From contig OZ023194.1 in NCBI GenBank assembly GCA_963995505.1, forward strand, positions 10,412,428-10,476,427: a stretch of DNA of 64,000 nt. Direction: 5' to 3'. Positions within the stretch are counted from its first letter, which is position 1. Each line of letters opens with the position of its first letter. The notes below the pieces were generated by a model. It worked only from the letters and a program-made list of their open reading frames with translations, did not search any database and was not told the origin of the DNA. A program made the position numbers and the translations under genes. Source of the DNA: Hypericum androsaemum (taxonomy: Eukaryota; Streptophyta; Magnoliopsida; Malpighiales; Hypericaceae). Shown piece by piece: positions 10,499 to 20,036 of this stretch.

Positions 10499-11474
10499 TC
10501 AGGACTTCTCTTGAGCCTCCTCACTACTCGCATCCACACTTATCGGCCTTGTACACCCCTTGGCATACCACTCACGACCATATACAGAGCCACTTGGAGT
10601 CTTTTTCTTCTTGGCTCTTTTCTTGCAACTCTTGTTCTCCTTAGCCACACGCTTAACCTTTCGAGTCCCACGGCTCCATCTTCTCACTCTTTGTAAGCAT
10701 CCTCTTGGCCACATGCTCACTTTGCTATACGTCTGCATAATCTCTTGGCTCACCACCATTTATCGATAAGAGATAGTAGTTGGCGGGCGAGAACCCCTGC
10801 GATGAACCACCTTCACTTGTAGATCTCCGCTGTGAAATCACTGACAGTGGAGAACTTGGTTTCACCTTCTCTTCACTGACCTCCTGGCCATACAGTACCC
10901 TCTTGCTCCCACCCGAGTTTATGATGTCTAGTTTAGCCATCTCAATGCTAAAACTCTCATCACCGAACACACTTTCCTTATCCTCGAACTGTTGGAGCTT
11001 GTACTCTGTGCCATTTCTTTATCTCAAGCTCACCTTAAGACCATTCTCATCAAATGAGGTCTTGTAGCACGAACCACCCAAGGATGCCTCCGGTACTGAT
11101 CCCTTCGCTTTGACTAATTCAAGCTTCTCATCTTTCTGGAAACCGCTACCTCTTGAAAAGCTCACTTTTTGCTCTCCAAGACCACAATGCTCACGAAGAT
11201 ACACCTCCACAATCTTCAAGATTGGTAGCTTCCCTCTTGAACAAAGTACCTTCATCCTCTTCTCACTCTCATGGCCACTTTGCCATTTATGGGTGTTCTT
11301 CATCGCATACAAAGTCCCTTTCTTTACTCCTCGAGCCACTACCATGGCTTCTTTGGTGATCTTCCATGACCCGCAGTCAAAGGCCACACCATAACCATCC
11401 TCATCCAATTGCCCCATGGATAGCAAGTTCCTCCTCAACCTAGGAACATGCCTCACACCCTTCAATCGCAACAA
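10499..11474 (-). pseudogene. Pol remnants of the copia element (protease C-terminus, pre-integrase, linker)
   Basis: From 11474 leftward the frame gives VRHVPRLRRNLLSMGQLDEDGY and WKITKEAMVVARG, the stretch between copia protease and the GAG_pre-integrase region. Degraded pre-integrase (GSGFQKDEKLELV) follows, then a fragment with GGSCYKTSF and NGLKV that recalls the start of the integrase core with its middle deleted. 10725-10970 may be integrase-RT linker. No DDE set, no YVDD and no RNase H motif can be found. Several deletions must have removed them. Confidence 0.65.
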
Positions 11475-11588
11475 CGATCCATTTGGGGTCTTGATTCATA
11501 CATCTCCCATGCCCACAACTTGTAATGGCTCATCATTCGCTTGACAAACTCTTGCCAAAGTCACCTAGGACATACAGCTCCATCATCT

Positions 11589-12464
11589 TCACATCACTAC
11601 AAGAAAGAAATGATGCTCCCGAATCCACAATCCACTCCTCCAATGAACAACACCACTTAAGACCAACACATCTCCTTGGTCTTCCATCGTTGCATTGGCT
11701 GACTCATCCTCCCTCCTTGGTGTTGAGCACTGATCTTGGAAGTGACCATACTTGCCACAATTCCAACACTGTACCGAGCTCAAATCTCTCTTTGATCAAC
11801 CCCTCGGCTTAGATCTTGACTTACGGCGATCCTTCCTCCCCTTCGACTCGTACTTCCCCCTATTGCCCACACTCAAAGTCGATGTCGAGACTACTCTAGA
11901 TTCTCTCCTTCTTATCTCCTCAATCATGATCAAATCCCTCACCTTATCTAGCTTAAGCATCACCTTCCTTACCGAGGCACTCACTGCCATGATCGTGCCA
12001 CTCCAACTATTAGGTAAGGAACTTAGCAAAATTAGGGCTTGTACCTCATCGTCGAAGTCAATCTTCACCGAGCTCAACTGGGCAATCATCATATTGAACT
12101 CATGTAGGTTCTTGGCCACCATTTTACCCTCCCCCATCTTGAGGTTGAACAACCTCCTCATTAAATGCACGTTGTTGGCGGCCGAGGGCTTCTCATACAT
12201 CTCAGGCAAAGTCTCCAACATCTCCTTGGTGGACTTCGACTTCACCGTGTGCAATGCCACATTTCCAAACAAGGACAAATGCACCACGCTCATCGCTTTC
12301 TGGTCTAGCAACTTTCACTCATCTTCCTTCATGTCGTCCGACTTCTTCTCACTGAGAGGTAGGTGTAAATCCTTGCCATACAAATAGTCCTCTATTTGCA
12401 TCTTCCAAAAGCCATAATCTGTACCATCAAACCTCTCCACGGGCGACTTCTCTTCACCCATCAT
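11589..12464 (-). pseudogene. Copia gag with zinc knuckle, two in-frame stops
   Basis: Starting at the ATG at about 12464 the frame reads a UBN2-type Gag: VERFDGTDYGFWKMQIEDYL, later LFNLKMGEGKMVAKNLHEFN and LLSSLPNSWSGTIMAV. It then reaches the zinc knuckle CWNCGKYGHFQDQC (CX2CX4HX4C) near 11740-11775. Two TGA codons interrupt an otherwise single frame, near 12315 and at 11796-11798. Downstream of the knuckle the protease start (WI...S) is frameshifted. Gag packages the element RNA. Confidence 0.85.
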
Positions 12465-12490
12465 GCATGCTCTCACCACGCCCTAACCCG

Positions 12491-12503
12491 GGCTCTGATA
12501 CTA
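12491..12503 (-). promoter_or_regulatory. tRNA-Met primer-binding site
   Basis: GGCTCTGATACTA on the plus strand reads TAGTATCAGAGCC on the minus strand, one change from the usual TGGTATCAGAGC, and stands 2 bp from the 5' LTR. Confidence 0.8.
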
Positions 12504-12505
12504 GT

Positions 12506-13323
12506 AGTTGGGGAAATTACCCACTTCTTGTGGACCCAGACAATGCAACGGATAACACAAGCATGAGCAAGCACGAACACAACTAAGCATGAGCAAGCAC
12601 GAATACAACTAAGCATGAACCACAAACACAAAGGAAAGCACAAAAGGAGGGACACAAAAATTTGTTCACCCAGTTCGATCCTCAACGATCTACACTCGGG
12701 GCCGTCCAAGCCAGGAGAGATTCTACTATATCACACACACACGTGGAGCTTCACTCGCTCACTATAATGGATGCCACACTTTGGCTCACTCTTTCTCTCT
12801 TTTTCTCCTCTTCTCTCTTTTCTCTCTTTTTACTTGGAGAGCTCTTTGGGAATGGCAACCACACATTTCCAAGATGGGACAAATGGGTATTTATAGTGCC
12901 CAAAACTTAGGAAACTATTTGAGGGTCTTGAGGGACATTTTTGTCCAAGTTCAGCAGCTTTTCCCGCCCAACTGGCGGTCGCCAATCAACTGGCGCCCAC
13001 TAGTGGCCTCACGCAGAAACCCCTGTAACTCAGCACTTGCAATCGCCAGTTAACTTGCTATCGCAAGTTTCTTCAGCTTTTTCACAAAGCTCTGCTTCGA
13101 CTTCGTTCCTTGACCCGATTGCCACCCCGATCATCTTCAAGGCTCTTCACTCGAGCCACACGACCCTCGGATGTCCTGAATGTCTTCACTCGACTCTTAA
13201 CTCGATTGATTCCCTGAGCGTCTCTGGACTCTGAACCCAATCGATCAACTCTCAGACCATCTTCACAGTTCTTCACTCGAACCAACTGAATACTCCACTC
13301 GCACTCAAGCTCTATACCCAATA
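12506..13323 (-). repeat. 5' LTR of the copia element
   Basis: Pairs with 9015-9808. The minus-strand TATA box is at about 12885-12897 (GTATTTATAGTG on plus). The GGCGGTCGCC / GGCGCCCA motif pair sits at about 12975-13005, again upstream of the TATA box. Confidence 0.9.
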
Positions 13324-15852
13324 GGGAGATGCTTCACCCTCGCTAAAGAGCCTCAATGTCGATCAAGATCTGATATTTGACTCTTGATTCTAGGGGTTGA
13401 TGAGTTTTTCGACATGGGTTTCGAGGCTTTGGCCTAATGTGTGTGGATTCAACGTTTCCTCTGCTGGGTACTACTCATTTAGCTGAGCGATTAAGGCACT
13501 GAGGTCAAACGGGTACGGGATTGTGGCCTCGTTTCTTGATATGCAACTGCCCATGACCTTAAAAGAGAGGATTCTTTTCACCCGTTTGATTGGGCGGCTA
13601 AAGATTATGAAAGCAAAGACTACCCTTCCGTTATCTTGACATACATTATACCATGGCAAGTATCAGTGGCGAGACCTGGTCAATCTCGAAGACGGGTTCG
13701 TTTTGGAGACGCTCTCACAAGTGTTCAATATCAGCAGACGATCCTCGGGTGGGCAACGAATCTGCTGCTGCTGCTGGTGGTAATGACAGGCTCTTGATGG
13801 GCGCAGACAATTTTCTAGTGAATGTTATTAGCTCTTTTTTTCTCCAACTTTTCTGAGACTTTATAGGTCTAGATTACAACTACAATTGTAAGATGGGCCA
13901 AAAAAAGCTCTAGAAATTGTTTTGGTCGGTTGTTAAAAGATCTTTTCCAGGCCATCCTCCTGAATCCTGATGCTGTTCTGCTGTAGATTGAAGGACAACG
14001 ATTAATGTTGGAATGAATGTTCCACCATTTCCTGATTGATGATGTTCTTCTGCTGTTAGATTGAAGTCACTGGGCAGTATTATGTTAGCCAATGTTAAGC
14101 TTGTGGTTTAGGAATTGTTGGCTTTCTATGCCTTAAAGTTCTTGGTTTAGTGTTGGGGTAGGATTCCACAATCTTCGTAAAGGGGGTGGGAAGATGCTTT
14201 ATATAACTATCTTGGGTTACTCTCTGAAGAGTGACTCAATGGTAACCAGCATGGGTTCTAAGATTTTAGGTAAAATTTAGGAGTTTGGTCCTGATTGATG
14301 ATTCATCTCGATCTATGTTATTTTTCGTCATATTTTTTTCCAGGCTATTTGAGTATTAGGTGTGTTCTTTGGGAGTGAGTTTGGATTGGGATCAGAATAA
14401 GTGCAAGCGCACCACACATACAAAGAAAACAGGTCGCACTAATTATATGACATTTATAATATCTGAAATTACATAGGTCAATTTTGGAAATTTGTAGTTG
14501 TTACAATGCAAATGACAGACCGATATTAGAGGGTCAACATGTTGATCTTATCCCATGCCTTGTATTTGAAGCTACATGTTCTAGGGTGATAAGAATATGA
14601 TTGTCTTAATTATCGTGGCCATTATCATTAAGGTTATGTCGTGATGTGTTAGTATTATCTTGTTAATCCTTTTTTACTTCATACCTGCTTATATAACGAG
14701 AGTCTCTTGCCTCCTTTATTTGTATCAAAAATTGTCTTGGAGACAAAAAATCTAGAGAAAGTGAGATAGATAAAGTTACCTTCGGATTTGACAACCTTAA
14801 GTGAGAGAGAAGTGTCGTGTATTTTGACCCTTTGTAGCTGCTACGGAATTCAAGGACTATTCTTATTATCCTGAGGCATATTGTCCCCTGCATGCATCAT
14901 ATATATGGATATATCATATCCTCGTTTTTTATGCTTGCATGGGATAATGTGCCTCAAGATAATAAAGTGTAACAATCACGTTTTATGCATAAAAAAATTA
15001 TGAAATTCAGTTTTTTCTACTTTAGATTGAAATTGTTTCGTTATCTTAAGCCTTATGATTTATTTTTGAAGGAAGTTAGGATAATGTATCATTTGGTTAT
15101 ACATTTTCAAATGGATTGGCTATGATAAGATTTCTCCTTATTGTGAGATTGGTTAATGATAGAACTGTAAATTGTCAGATCAAGAAGCGAGCCCAGGAAA
15201 AATTGGTTTAGCAAATAGATCAATCTCGAAGGTTGGTTTGTTTTGGAAGATATATGATCAACCTAAGAAAAGTTGGTTTAGCGAGGCCAGGTTTGTTTTG
15301 TTTAGGGTATGCTGTTATAAATATTTCTACAAGAACCTCATACACGTGTAATTGCGGTCCAATAGATTCGGGAATGTGGCCTCAATATAAACGAAGGGTA
15401 GTCCTTGATGTGAAACTATAGATTGCGTGCTAAGAGTACTAACTCAAGGACTACGCTTGGTTTATCTTGAAGTGCATTGTCTCCTGCAAGAGATCGTGGA
15501 TCTGATTGGCTAATGTCAAGGATGGTTTCGCTTTTGTCACGGATGGACTAAGAAAGGCTGGTGGTTTAGTAAACTCCTGATGATTGGCGGGTCTAGTGTG
15601 GGCTACTGCAACTTGTAGAGGAATGGATGGCTCGTCGTTCTCGGCCTCCATTGGCTGGTCGTCGAGCCTGGGAGACATGACGGAGTTGACTAATATTTTC
15701 TAGTGACTACTATAAATTTTTTGTGTTTCTGTTTAATAAGTGGTACTATTTTTGTGTTTCTTGTTGATATTATCCCATGCCTTATAATTAGAATAGCTTA
15801 CATGCTCTAGTTAATGTTTACTATACTTGACCATGATAATATTTATCGTAAT
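13324..15852. other. No gene recognised
   Basis: Mixed sequence with only short frames. A 75-codon minus-strand frame (15678-15451, starting MSPRLDDQPMEAENDEPS) has protein-like composition but no recognisable domain. Two phrases recur in diverged form: CAATCTCGAAG...TTCGTTTTGGA near 13681 and 15221, and GGGA(T/A)TGTGGCCTC near 13517 and 15369. This hints at an old duplicated repeat. A diverged third copy of the 15853 repeat start is near 15134. Confidence 0.5.
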
Positions 15853-16256
15853 TGTGGGATTTGTTAAAGATAGAACGGCAAATTGTTGGATATGATGATT
15901 AAGGACATGGAATTGTGAAACTTCATTTTTGTAAGAAATGATAATACTTTATTGATTAAGTGCACGATTAAAGAAATTAGCAGTCCTAGTATATATTGTG
16001 GGATTTGTTAAAGATAGAACTGAAAATTGTTGGATATGATGATTAAGAAGATGGAATTTCTACCAAAGCGCATTTGGCCTAACGGTACAAGGCGTAGATG
16101 ATTTGATGGAGATCTAGAGTTCAAACTTAAAAAATTTATCTTTACAAAAAATGAAGATGGAATTTCTGAGTTGGTGAAACTTCATTTTTGTAAGAAATGA
16201 TAATACTTTATTGATTAAGGGCACAATTACAGAGATTACCAATCCTAGTATATATT
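15853..16256. repeat. Tandem duplication (144-bp unit; second copy carries a SINE)
   Basis: Unit A is 15853-15996 and unit B 15997-16256. Both start TGTGGGATTTGTTAAAGATAG and end CCTAGTATATATT. Unit B is longer because of a 91-bp insertion plus its duplicated 15-bp target. Unit A shows the unoccupied site. Confidence 0.85.
16062..16152 (+). mobile_element. Short tRNA-derived SINE (91 bp) with 15-bp TSD
   Basis: The insert is flanked by a perfect 15-bp direct repeat GAAGATGGAATTTCT (16047-16061 and 16153-16167). It carries a pol III A-box-like TGGCCTAACGG and a B-box-like AGAGTTCAAACT about 30 bp apart, and ends in an A-rich tail (ACAAAAAAT). This is the structure of a tRNA-derived SINE, copied by LINE machinery. 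It has no coding capacity. The neighbouring duplicate unit A lacks it. Confidence 0.8.
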
Positions 16257-16417
16257 CATGTAGCCTAATTATGGTCAGGAATGTTAGACCTTGGGCCCAT
16301 CAGGCAATTATTATTGTGCCTGATTGGGCCCAGGCCAATCAGGCCCAAAAAGTTGGGTTAGATGGGCCGGTCAACCCGAGTTGACCGGCCCGATGCCACG
16401 CGAGCACCACGTCAGCG

Positions 16418-16756
16418 TGACGTGGCGCTGACGTCATACATGGCAGCCCACGTGACGCGTCCACGTGGCGCCACGCGGCAGACAAGTGGCCGAATGGCGT
16501 TACGTGTCGACAAGTGGCGTGCCACGTGGCAGACATGCGGTCTGGAATGCCACGTGGCAGCCGCGCGGCAAAGCTATGGGTAGCTTCGCCGAGTGGCATG
16601 CCACGTGGCAGACACGTGTCAAAGCTATGGTTAGCTTCGCCACGTAGCGGACATGCGGTACGCCGGTGTGCCACGCGGCAGCCACGTGGCAAATCTATGG
16701 GTAGCTTCGCCACGTGGCAGGCATGCAGTCGAAAGTGCCACGTGGCATTCCACGTG
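16418..16756 (+). promoter_or_regulatory. G-box/ABRE array in the copia LTR U3
   Basis: About ten CACGTG cores occur here, most in the form GCCACGTGGC, which includes the ABA-response core ACGTGGC. Two TGACGT motifs at 16418 and 16429 precede them. The array ends about 25 bp before the TATA box (16781-16790). CACGTG is bound by plant bZIP and bHLH factors; that this LTR responds to ABA, stress or light is inference. The 3' LTR array (24958-25198) has about six cores. Confidence 0.75.
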
Positions 16757-16780
16757 GCGCATTTTGATTAGCCGGACTTT

Positions 16781-16790
16781 CCTATAAAAG
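16781..16790 (+). promoter_or_regulatory. TATA box of the copia LTR
   Basis: CCTATAAAAG immediately downstream of the G-box array; the same position in the 3' LTR reads CCTATAAAAT. Confidence 0.75.
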
Positions 16791-17084
16791 GTAAAATCTG
16801 GCTAGACCAATTTAAAAATTTGCCATCAAACACTCAATAAGAAAGGAAAAATTCTGGATTAGTTCCTGAATTTTGATCAGATTTTCTATAGAGGAAATCT
16901 CGTGAAAATCAATTACGAATCCGTTAAGACGTGATCGTAATTTGACTAGCACGAAGACTTTGTGGACCCGAACCTGTGGACCTCTTGCTTCAACAAGTAA
17001 GTGATTTATTATTAATGAATTAGTTTGTTAATTAAACAGGTTTAATACATAATTACTCGTTAATTACGAGTCGAATTCGTCAAT

Positions 17085-17100
17085 TGGTACCAGAGCATGG
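17085..17100 (+). promoter_or_regulatory. tRNA-Met primer-binding site
   Basis: TGGTACCAGAGCATGG, 2 bp after the LTR, close to the usual TGGTATCAGAGC. Confidence 0.85.
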
Positions 17101-18206
17101 TTGAAACCATGTTTTGATGATAATATGATGTTTTACTTTAAATAATTATGTGATTTTTTGTGTTAAAAATCGTATTAATTGTGATTTTATTGAAAATCAT
17201 AATCTGTTGGACTTTAAAATAATTAATTTAGAACTAGCGGGACTAAATTAAATTTTGCCTAACCGCGCTGGCAAATTTGCGCACGCGCAAAATCTTAAGG
17301 TACTAATCTGAAATTTGACCGCTTATGTGGCACCTGCGTGTCATGGACTTCGGTACAATATTCGGAAAATATGGAGATTAATTGGAAATTTTCCCAAAAA
17401 TTCCCAAATCGAAAATAAACCCTAATCGGGCGATTTCGCCCGAAATTGAATTCTGTCGATTTCGACGATTTCGTCGCCGTAGATCGACGATAGTCGATTC
17501 TCCAGCTTCTCCCCGACGTCCCGATACCACGTTTGTGGATCGACGTCACCGGAATCGCGAGATCGAAGACGACGACGGCGGAGAGGCGCGGAACGGAGAA
17601 GACGACCGCAATGGAGAACGGCTGGACGACAGCCCGCGAGGCTGAGACAAGGCGATTGCGACCGGTCTCGGCCGGTGGTTCGCCTCCGTTACGCGGCGGT
17701 CGTAGGTGGAGCGGCGGTCGGAATTTTCGCCCATTGCGGGAGAAGAGAGAGAAAAGGAAGGGGAAATATGCGAGGGGCAAAATCATAATTTCACGATTTT
17801 TCCCGAAAATATTTATACCCGGGTCAAGAAAAACAAAAAACTGGACGGATTGGCCTGGTTTCTTGGTTCGACCTAACCCGATTTACGGTCAATTTTGACT
17901 TAAATTATTGGGTTTTTCCTCTTTTAATTGGATAAAATCAGTTTTTATTCAATTAAAATCCAATAAATTGATAAAAATTTTGAGAAAATTTTGTCAATTA
18001 GGTTTATTAAAATTATAACGATATTTTTAATAAAATTAAAAATAAAATATTTTAGAACGAGTTCTGAGATATGTTAAATTTAACTAAAATCACATAAATT
18101 GATCCATAGTATGATCATCAAAAGATTGGAAAATGAGTTTTTCAATCCTATTTTGGGAAAATATGAGTATTAACCTGAAATTGAATTGCAATTGTTGCAA
18201 GATATT
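17101..18206 (+). other. Untranslated leader of the copia element
   Basis: About 1.1 kb between the primer site and the first long ORF. 17400-17790 is GC-rich and gives overlapping Arg-rich frames on both strands, none like a known protein. 17880-18180 is AT-rich. The leader probably holds packaging and translation signals. Confidence 0.6.
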
Positions 18207-18788
18207 ATGGCTACTGGAGATAGGTATCTGAACTTCTGTGCAACAGAACTTCGACAGAAGATTCTGAAGCGCCGTTTACCGCTCCGTGTGCCTAAGGATG
18301 ACATGTATGTTATCCTCGAGCACATTGAGGCTGTTCACCGGGAGATGCAAGAGTGCATCTGGGCTGGAGGTTACGATCATGGAGAGGACTGGCCCTCTAT
18401 GTTTCGAGACCTCCTGGTCACGATGAAAATTCGAGAAGATATGTGTGTCTTCTCAGAACCCGAGTTCAATACCCATAGAGATGCCCTCTATGGTCTGATC
18501 CATTATCTTGAGAATAAGGATCTTCGCAAAGAAATGATACCTTCTCCTGTTCTGGAGCTGCGAAGCGGTTTGATCTTGAACCGCTACCTCGCTAAGGATT
18601 ACTATTATAGTTTTCCTCCGCTCCTGATCATCTGGATCATGGATTCAATTCTAGTTCCGGCAAGTACCCTGGAACTTCTCTCCGGATCGTCCTCGCACCC
18701 GGTCCCCACAGGATCGTCCTTGGACCCGGATCCAGATATGTATCTGGATTCTCCTACCGGATCGCCTGGACATTCGATCCCTGTGTGA
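18207..18788 (+). CDS. Extra ORF upstream of gag in the copia element, function unknown (193 aa)
   Basis: An uninterrupted frame runs from the ATG at 18207 (MATGDRYLNFCATELRQK) to TGA at 18786; the frame is open a little further 5' without an ATG. The N-terminal 115 residues look like a soluble, mainly helical domain rich in charged residues (KRRLPLRVPKDD, LEHIEAVHREMQEC, EDWPSMFRDLLVTM, HRDALYGLIHYLENK). The last 60 are Ser/Pro/Asp-rich (e.g. SLDPDPDMYLDSPTGSPG). It has no zinc knuckle, protease or other motif I know. It lies 365 bp before gag on the same strand. Unlike gag-pol it has no nonsense codon. It could be an accessory protein of this copia lineage or a captured host exon. No function is assigned. 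Confidence 0.6.
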   Translation: MATGDRYLNFCATELRQKILKRRLPLRVPKDDMYVILEHIEAVHREMQECIWAGGYDHGEDWPSMFRDLLVTMKIREDMCVFSEPEFNTHRDALYGLIHYLENKDLRKEMIPSPVLELRSGLILNRYLAKDYYYSFPPLLIIWIMDSILVPASTLELLSGSSSHPVPTGSSLDPDPDMYLDSPTGSPGHSIPV

Positions 18789-19152
18789 TTACATGTTATG
18801 TTTAACTGTCCCCATGTATATATGTTGTTTTTGGAGGAATTTTGTATAATAGGTTGAGACCTTGTCTGAGTTTTTTGTACATGTGTGTATAAGCTCAGAA
18901 TGTACAAATGCATGTAATTAAATAAAAATATTTGTTTACTTACTTCCACTTGAATTTACTATCGATGAACTTTAAACGGTTGAAGTTTAAGATTAATACT
19001 TGAATGGTGAGGGGAAGCATGCCCGCGACCCACTTCGATTTTGAGATTAATCAAGAACTCCATATCGTTAAAAGTTATGAGTGATTAGTAAATTGAATCA
19101 TATTGCCAAATCAAACTTCTAATATGTTCTCATATTAAAAATCTCTATAGAG

Positions 19153-20026
19153 ATGTCAGTTGCTTCTAGATCCATCATAGCTGAGCTAAACCGTGAGTTA
19201 AAACTCAACGGTGAAAACTATAAGAATTGGAGCATGAAAATCTAATATGTGCTTGAAGAACAAGAGGTTCTGGAGCACATACATGTGATAATGGATGAGC
19301 CTGAAGAAGGCACAACTGCTCAATATAAGTGAGATAAGGAAGCTTATGTTATTTGGAAGAGAAAAAATACTACTGCTCGATTGATCTTGTTGAGTTCAAT
19401 GATGGATGATATCACCAGACAATTTCGCGTGCATGACAATGCGAAAGAGTTATGGGATGTTCTCAAACAAAAATTTAGAAAGCTTTCAATGTCGAAGCTG
19501 CGTGCTTTGACTATAAGGTTTGACACCTTTAAAAAGCGTCCGGAGGTTTCCATGAGGAAACACTTGAGAGTGATGTCCAATATGATCAGTGAACTGGCAG
19601 AGGCTGGTCACATACTCAGCAACGAGCAGCAGATTCAAGCTGTCATCCGTTCTCTACCACCAAGTTGGGAACAGATGAAGATGAATCTGACCCATTCCGA
19701 TCATTTGGTAACATTTGATGATGTTGCCAAACACCTTGAGCTGGAGGAAGATCGCCTCCTAGCTATGAAATCCCACCCTAAAGCCCATTCGATTTGTTCG
19801 ACTGGAAGTGGTGGGAAAAAGAAGAAAGGTAAAGGGAAGGGTAAGTGTAAACAAACTCCAAAGGCTGAAAACCATGGAACCAAGTTGGATGGCTCCAAGG
19901 CTAAAAAGAACAAGCGGTTTAACATTTCAAAAGTGAAATGTTTTAACTGTCAACAGAAGGGACATTTTGCAAAAGATTGCAAGATGCCCAAGCAGGTACA
20001 TCTAAACTCAAGTGTGAGTAAGTTGT
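19153..20026 (+). pseudogene. Copia gag with zinc knuckle, nonsense-mutated
   Basis: From the ATG at 19153 the frame gives a UBN2-type Gag: ELNRELKLNGENYKNWSMKI, then, after two stops (TAA near 19243, TGA near 19332), SSMMDDITRQFRVHDNAKELW, RSLPPSWEQMKMNLTHS and a lysine-rich linker. The zinc knuckle CFNCQQKGHFAKDC (CX2CX4HX4C) is at about 19940-19982. The stops replace codons that are Gln and Arg in the family. A frameshift just after the knuckle puts protease in another frame. Gag forms the particle and binds RNA. Confidence 0.9.
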
Positions 20027-20036
20027 ATGTATCCTC

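Larger units (their letters stand above)
9015..13323 (-). mobile_element. Non-autonomous Ty1/copia element, minus orientation (4.3 kb)
   Basis: Two LTRs of the same family bound the element: 9015-9808 (3' LTR) and 12506-13323 (5' LTR). A tRNA-Met primer site lies inside the right LTR and a polypurine tract inside the left one. The internal part is only 2.7 kb. It codes for Gag with stops, the zinc knuckle, scraps of protease/pre-integrase and a possible integrase-RT linker, but no reverse transcriptase or RNase H. The LTRs differ at many positions, so the copy is old. The 5-bp flanks (TGGGG and GGGAG) do not match exactly, so no TSD is claimed. Confidence 0.9.
16282..17082 (+). repeat. 5' LTR of the copia element (801 bp)
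   Basis: Starts TGTTAGACCTTGGGCCC, ends GAATTCGTCA. It is longer than the 3' LTR by about 86 bp, mainly because the G-box array has one more repeat unit. Units contain the hairpin AAAGCTATGGGTAGCTT. Confidence 0.95.

Noticed and set aside
9010..13328. Target-site duplication for the 9015-13323 copia element
   Set aside because: Flanking pentamers TGGGG and GGGAG do not match, so none is claimed.
16339..16771. Several open frames rich in Ala, Thr, Arg and His over the G-box array
   Set aside because: They are translations of the repeated GCCACGTGGC units, recur in the other LTR, and are open on both strands.
17382..17898. Overlapping Arg-rich open frames in the copia leader, on both strands
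   Set aside because: They arise from GC-rich sequence that is open in several frames at once and resemble no protein; treated as leader.
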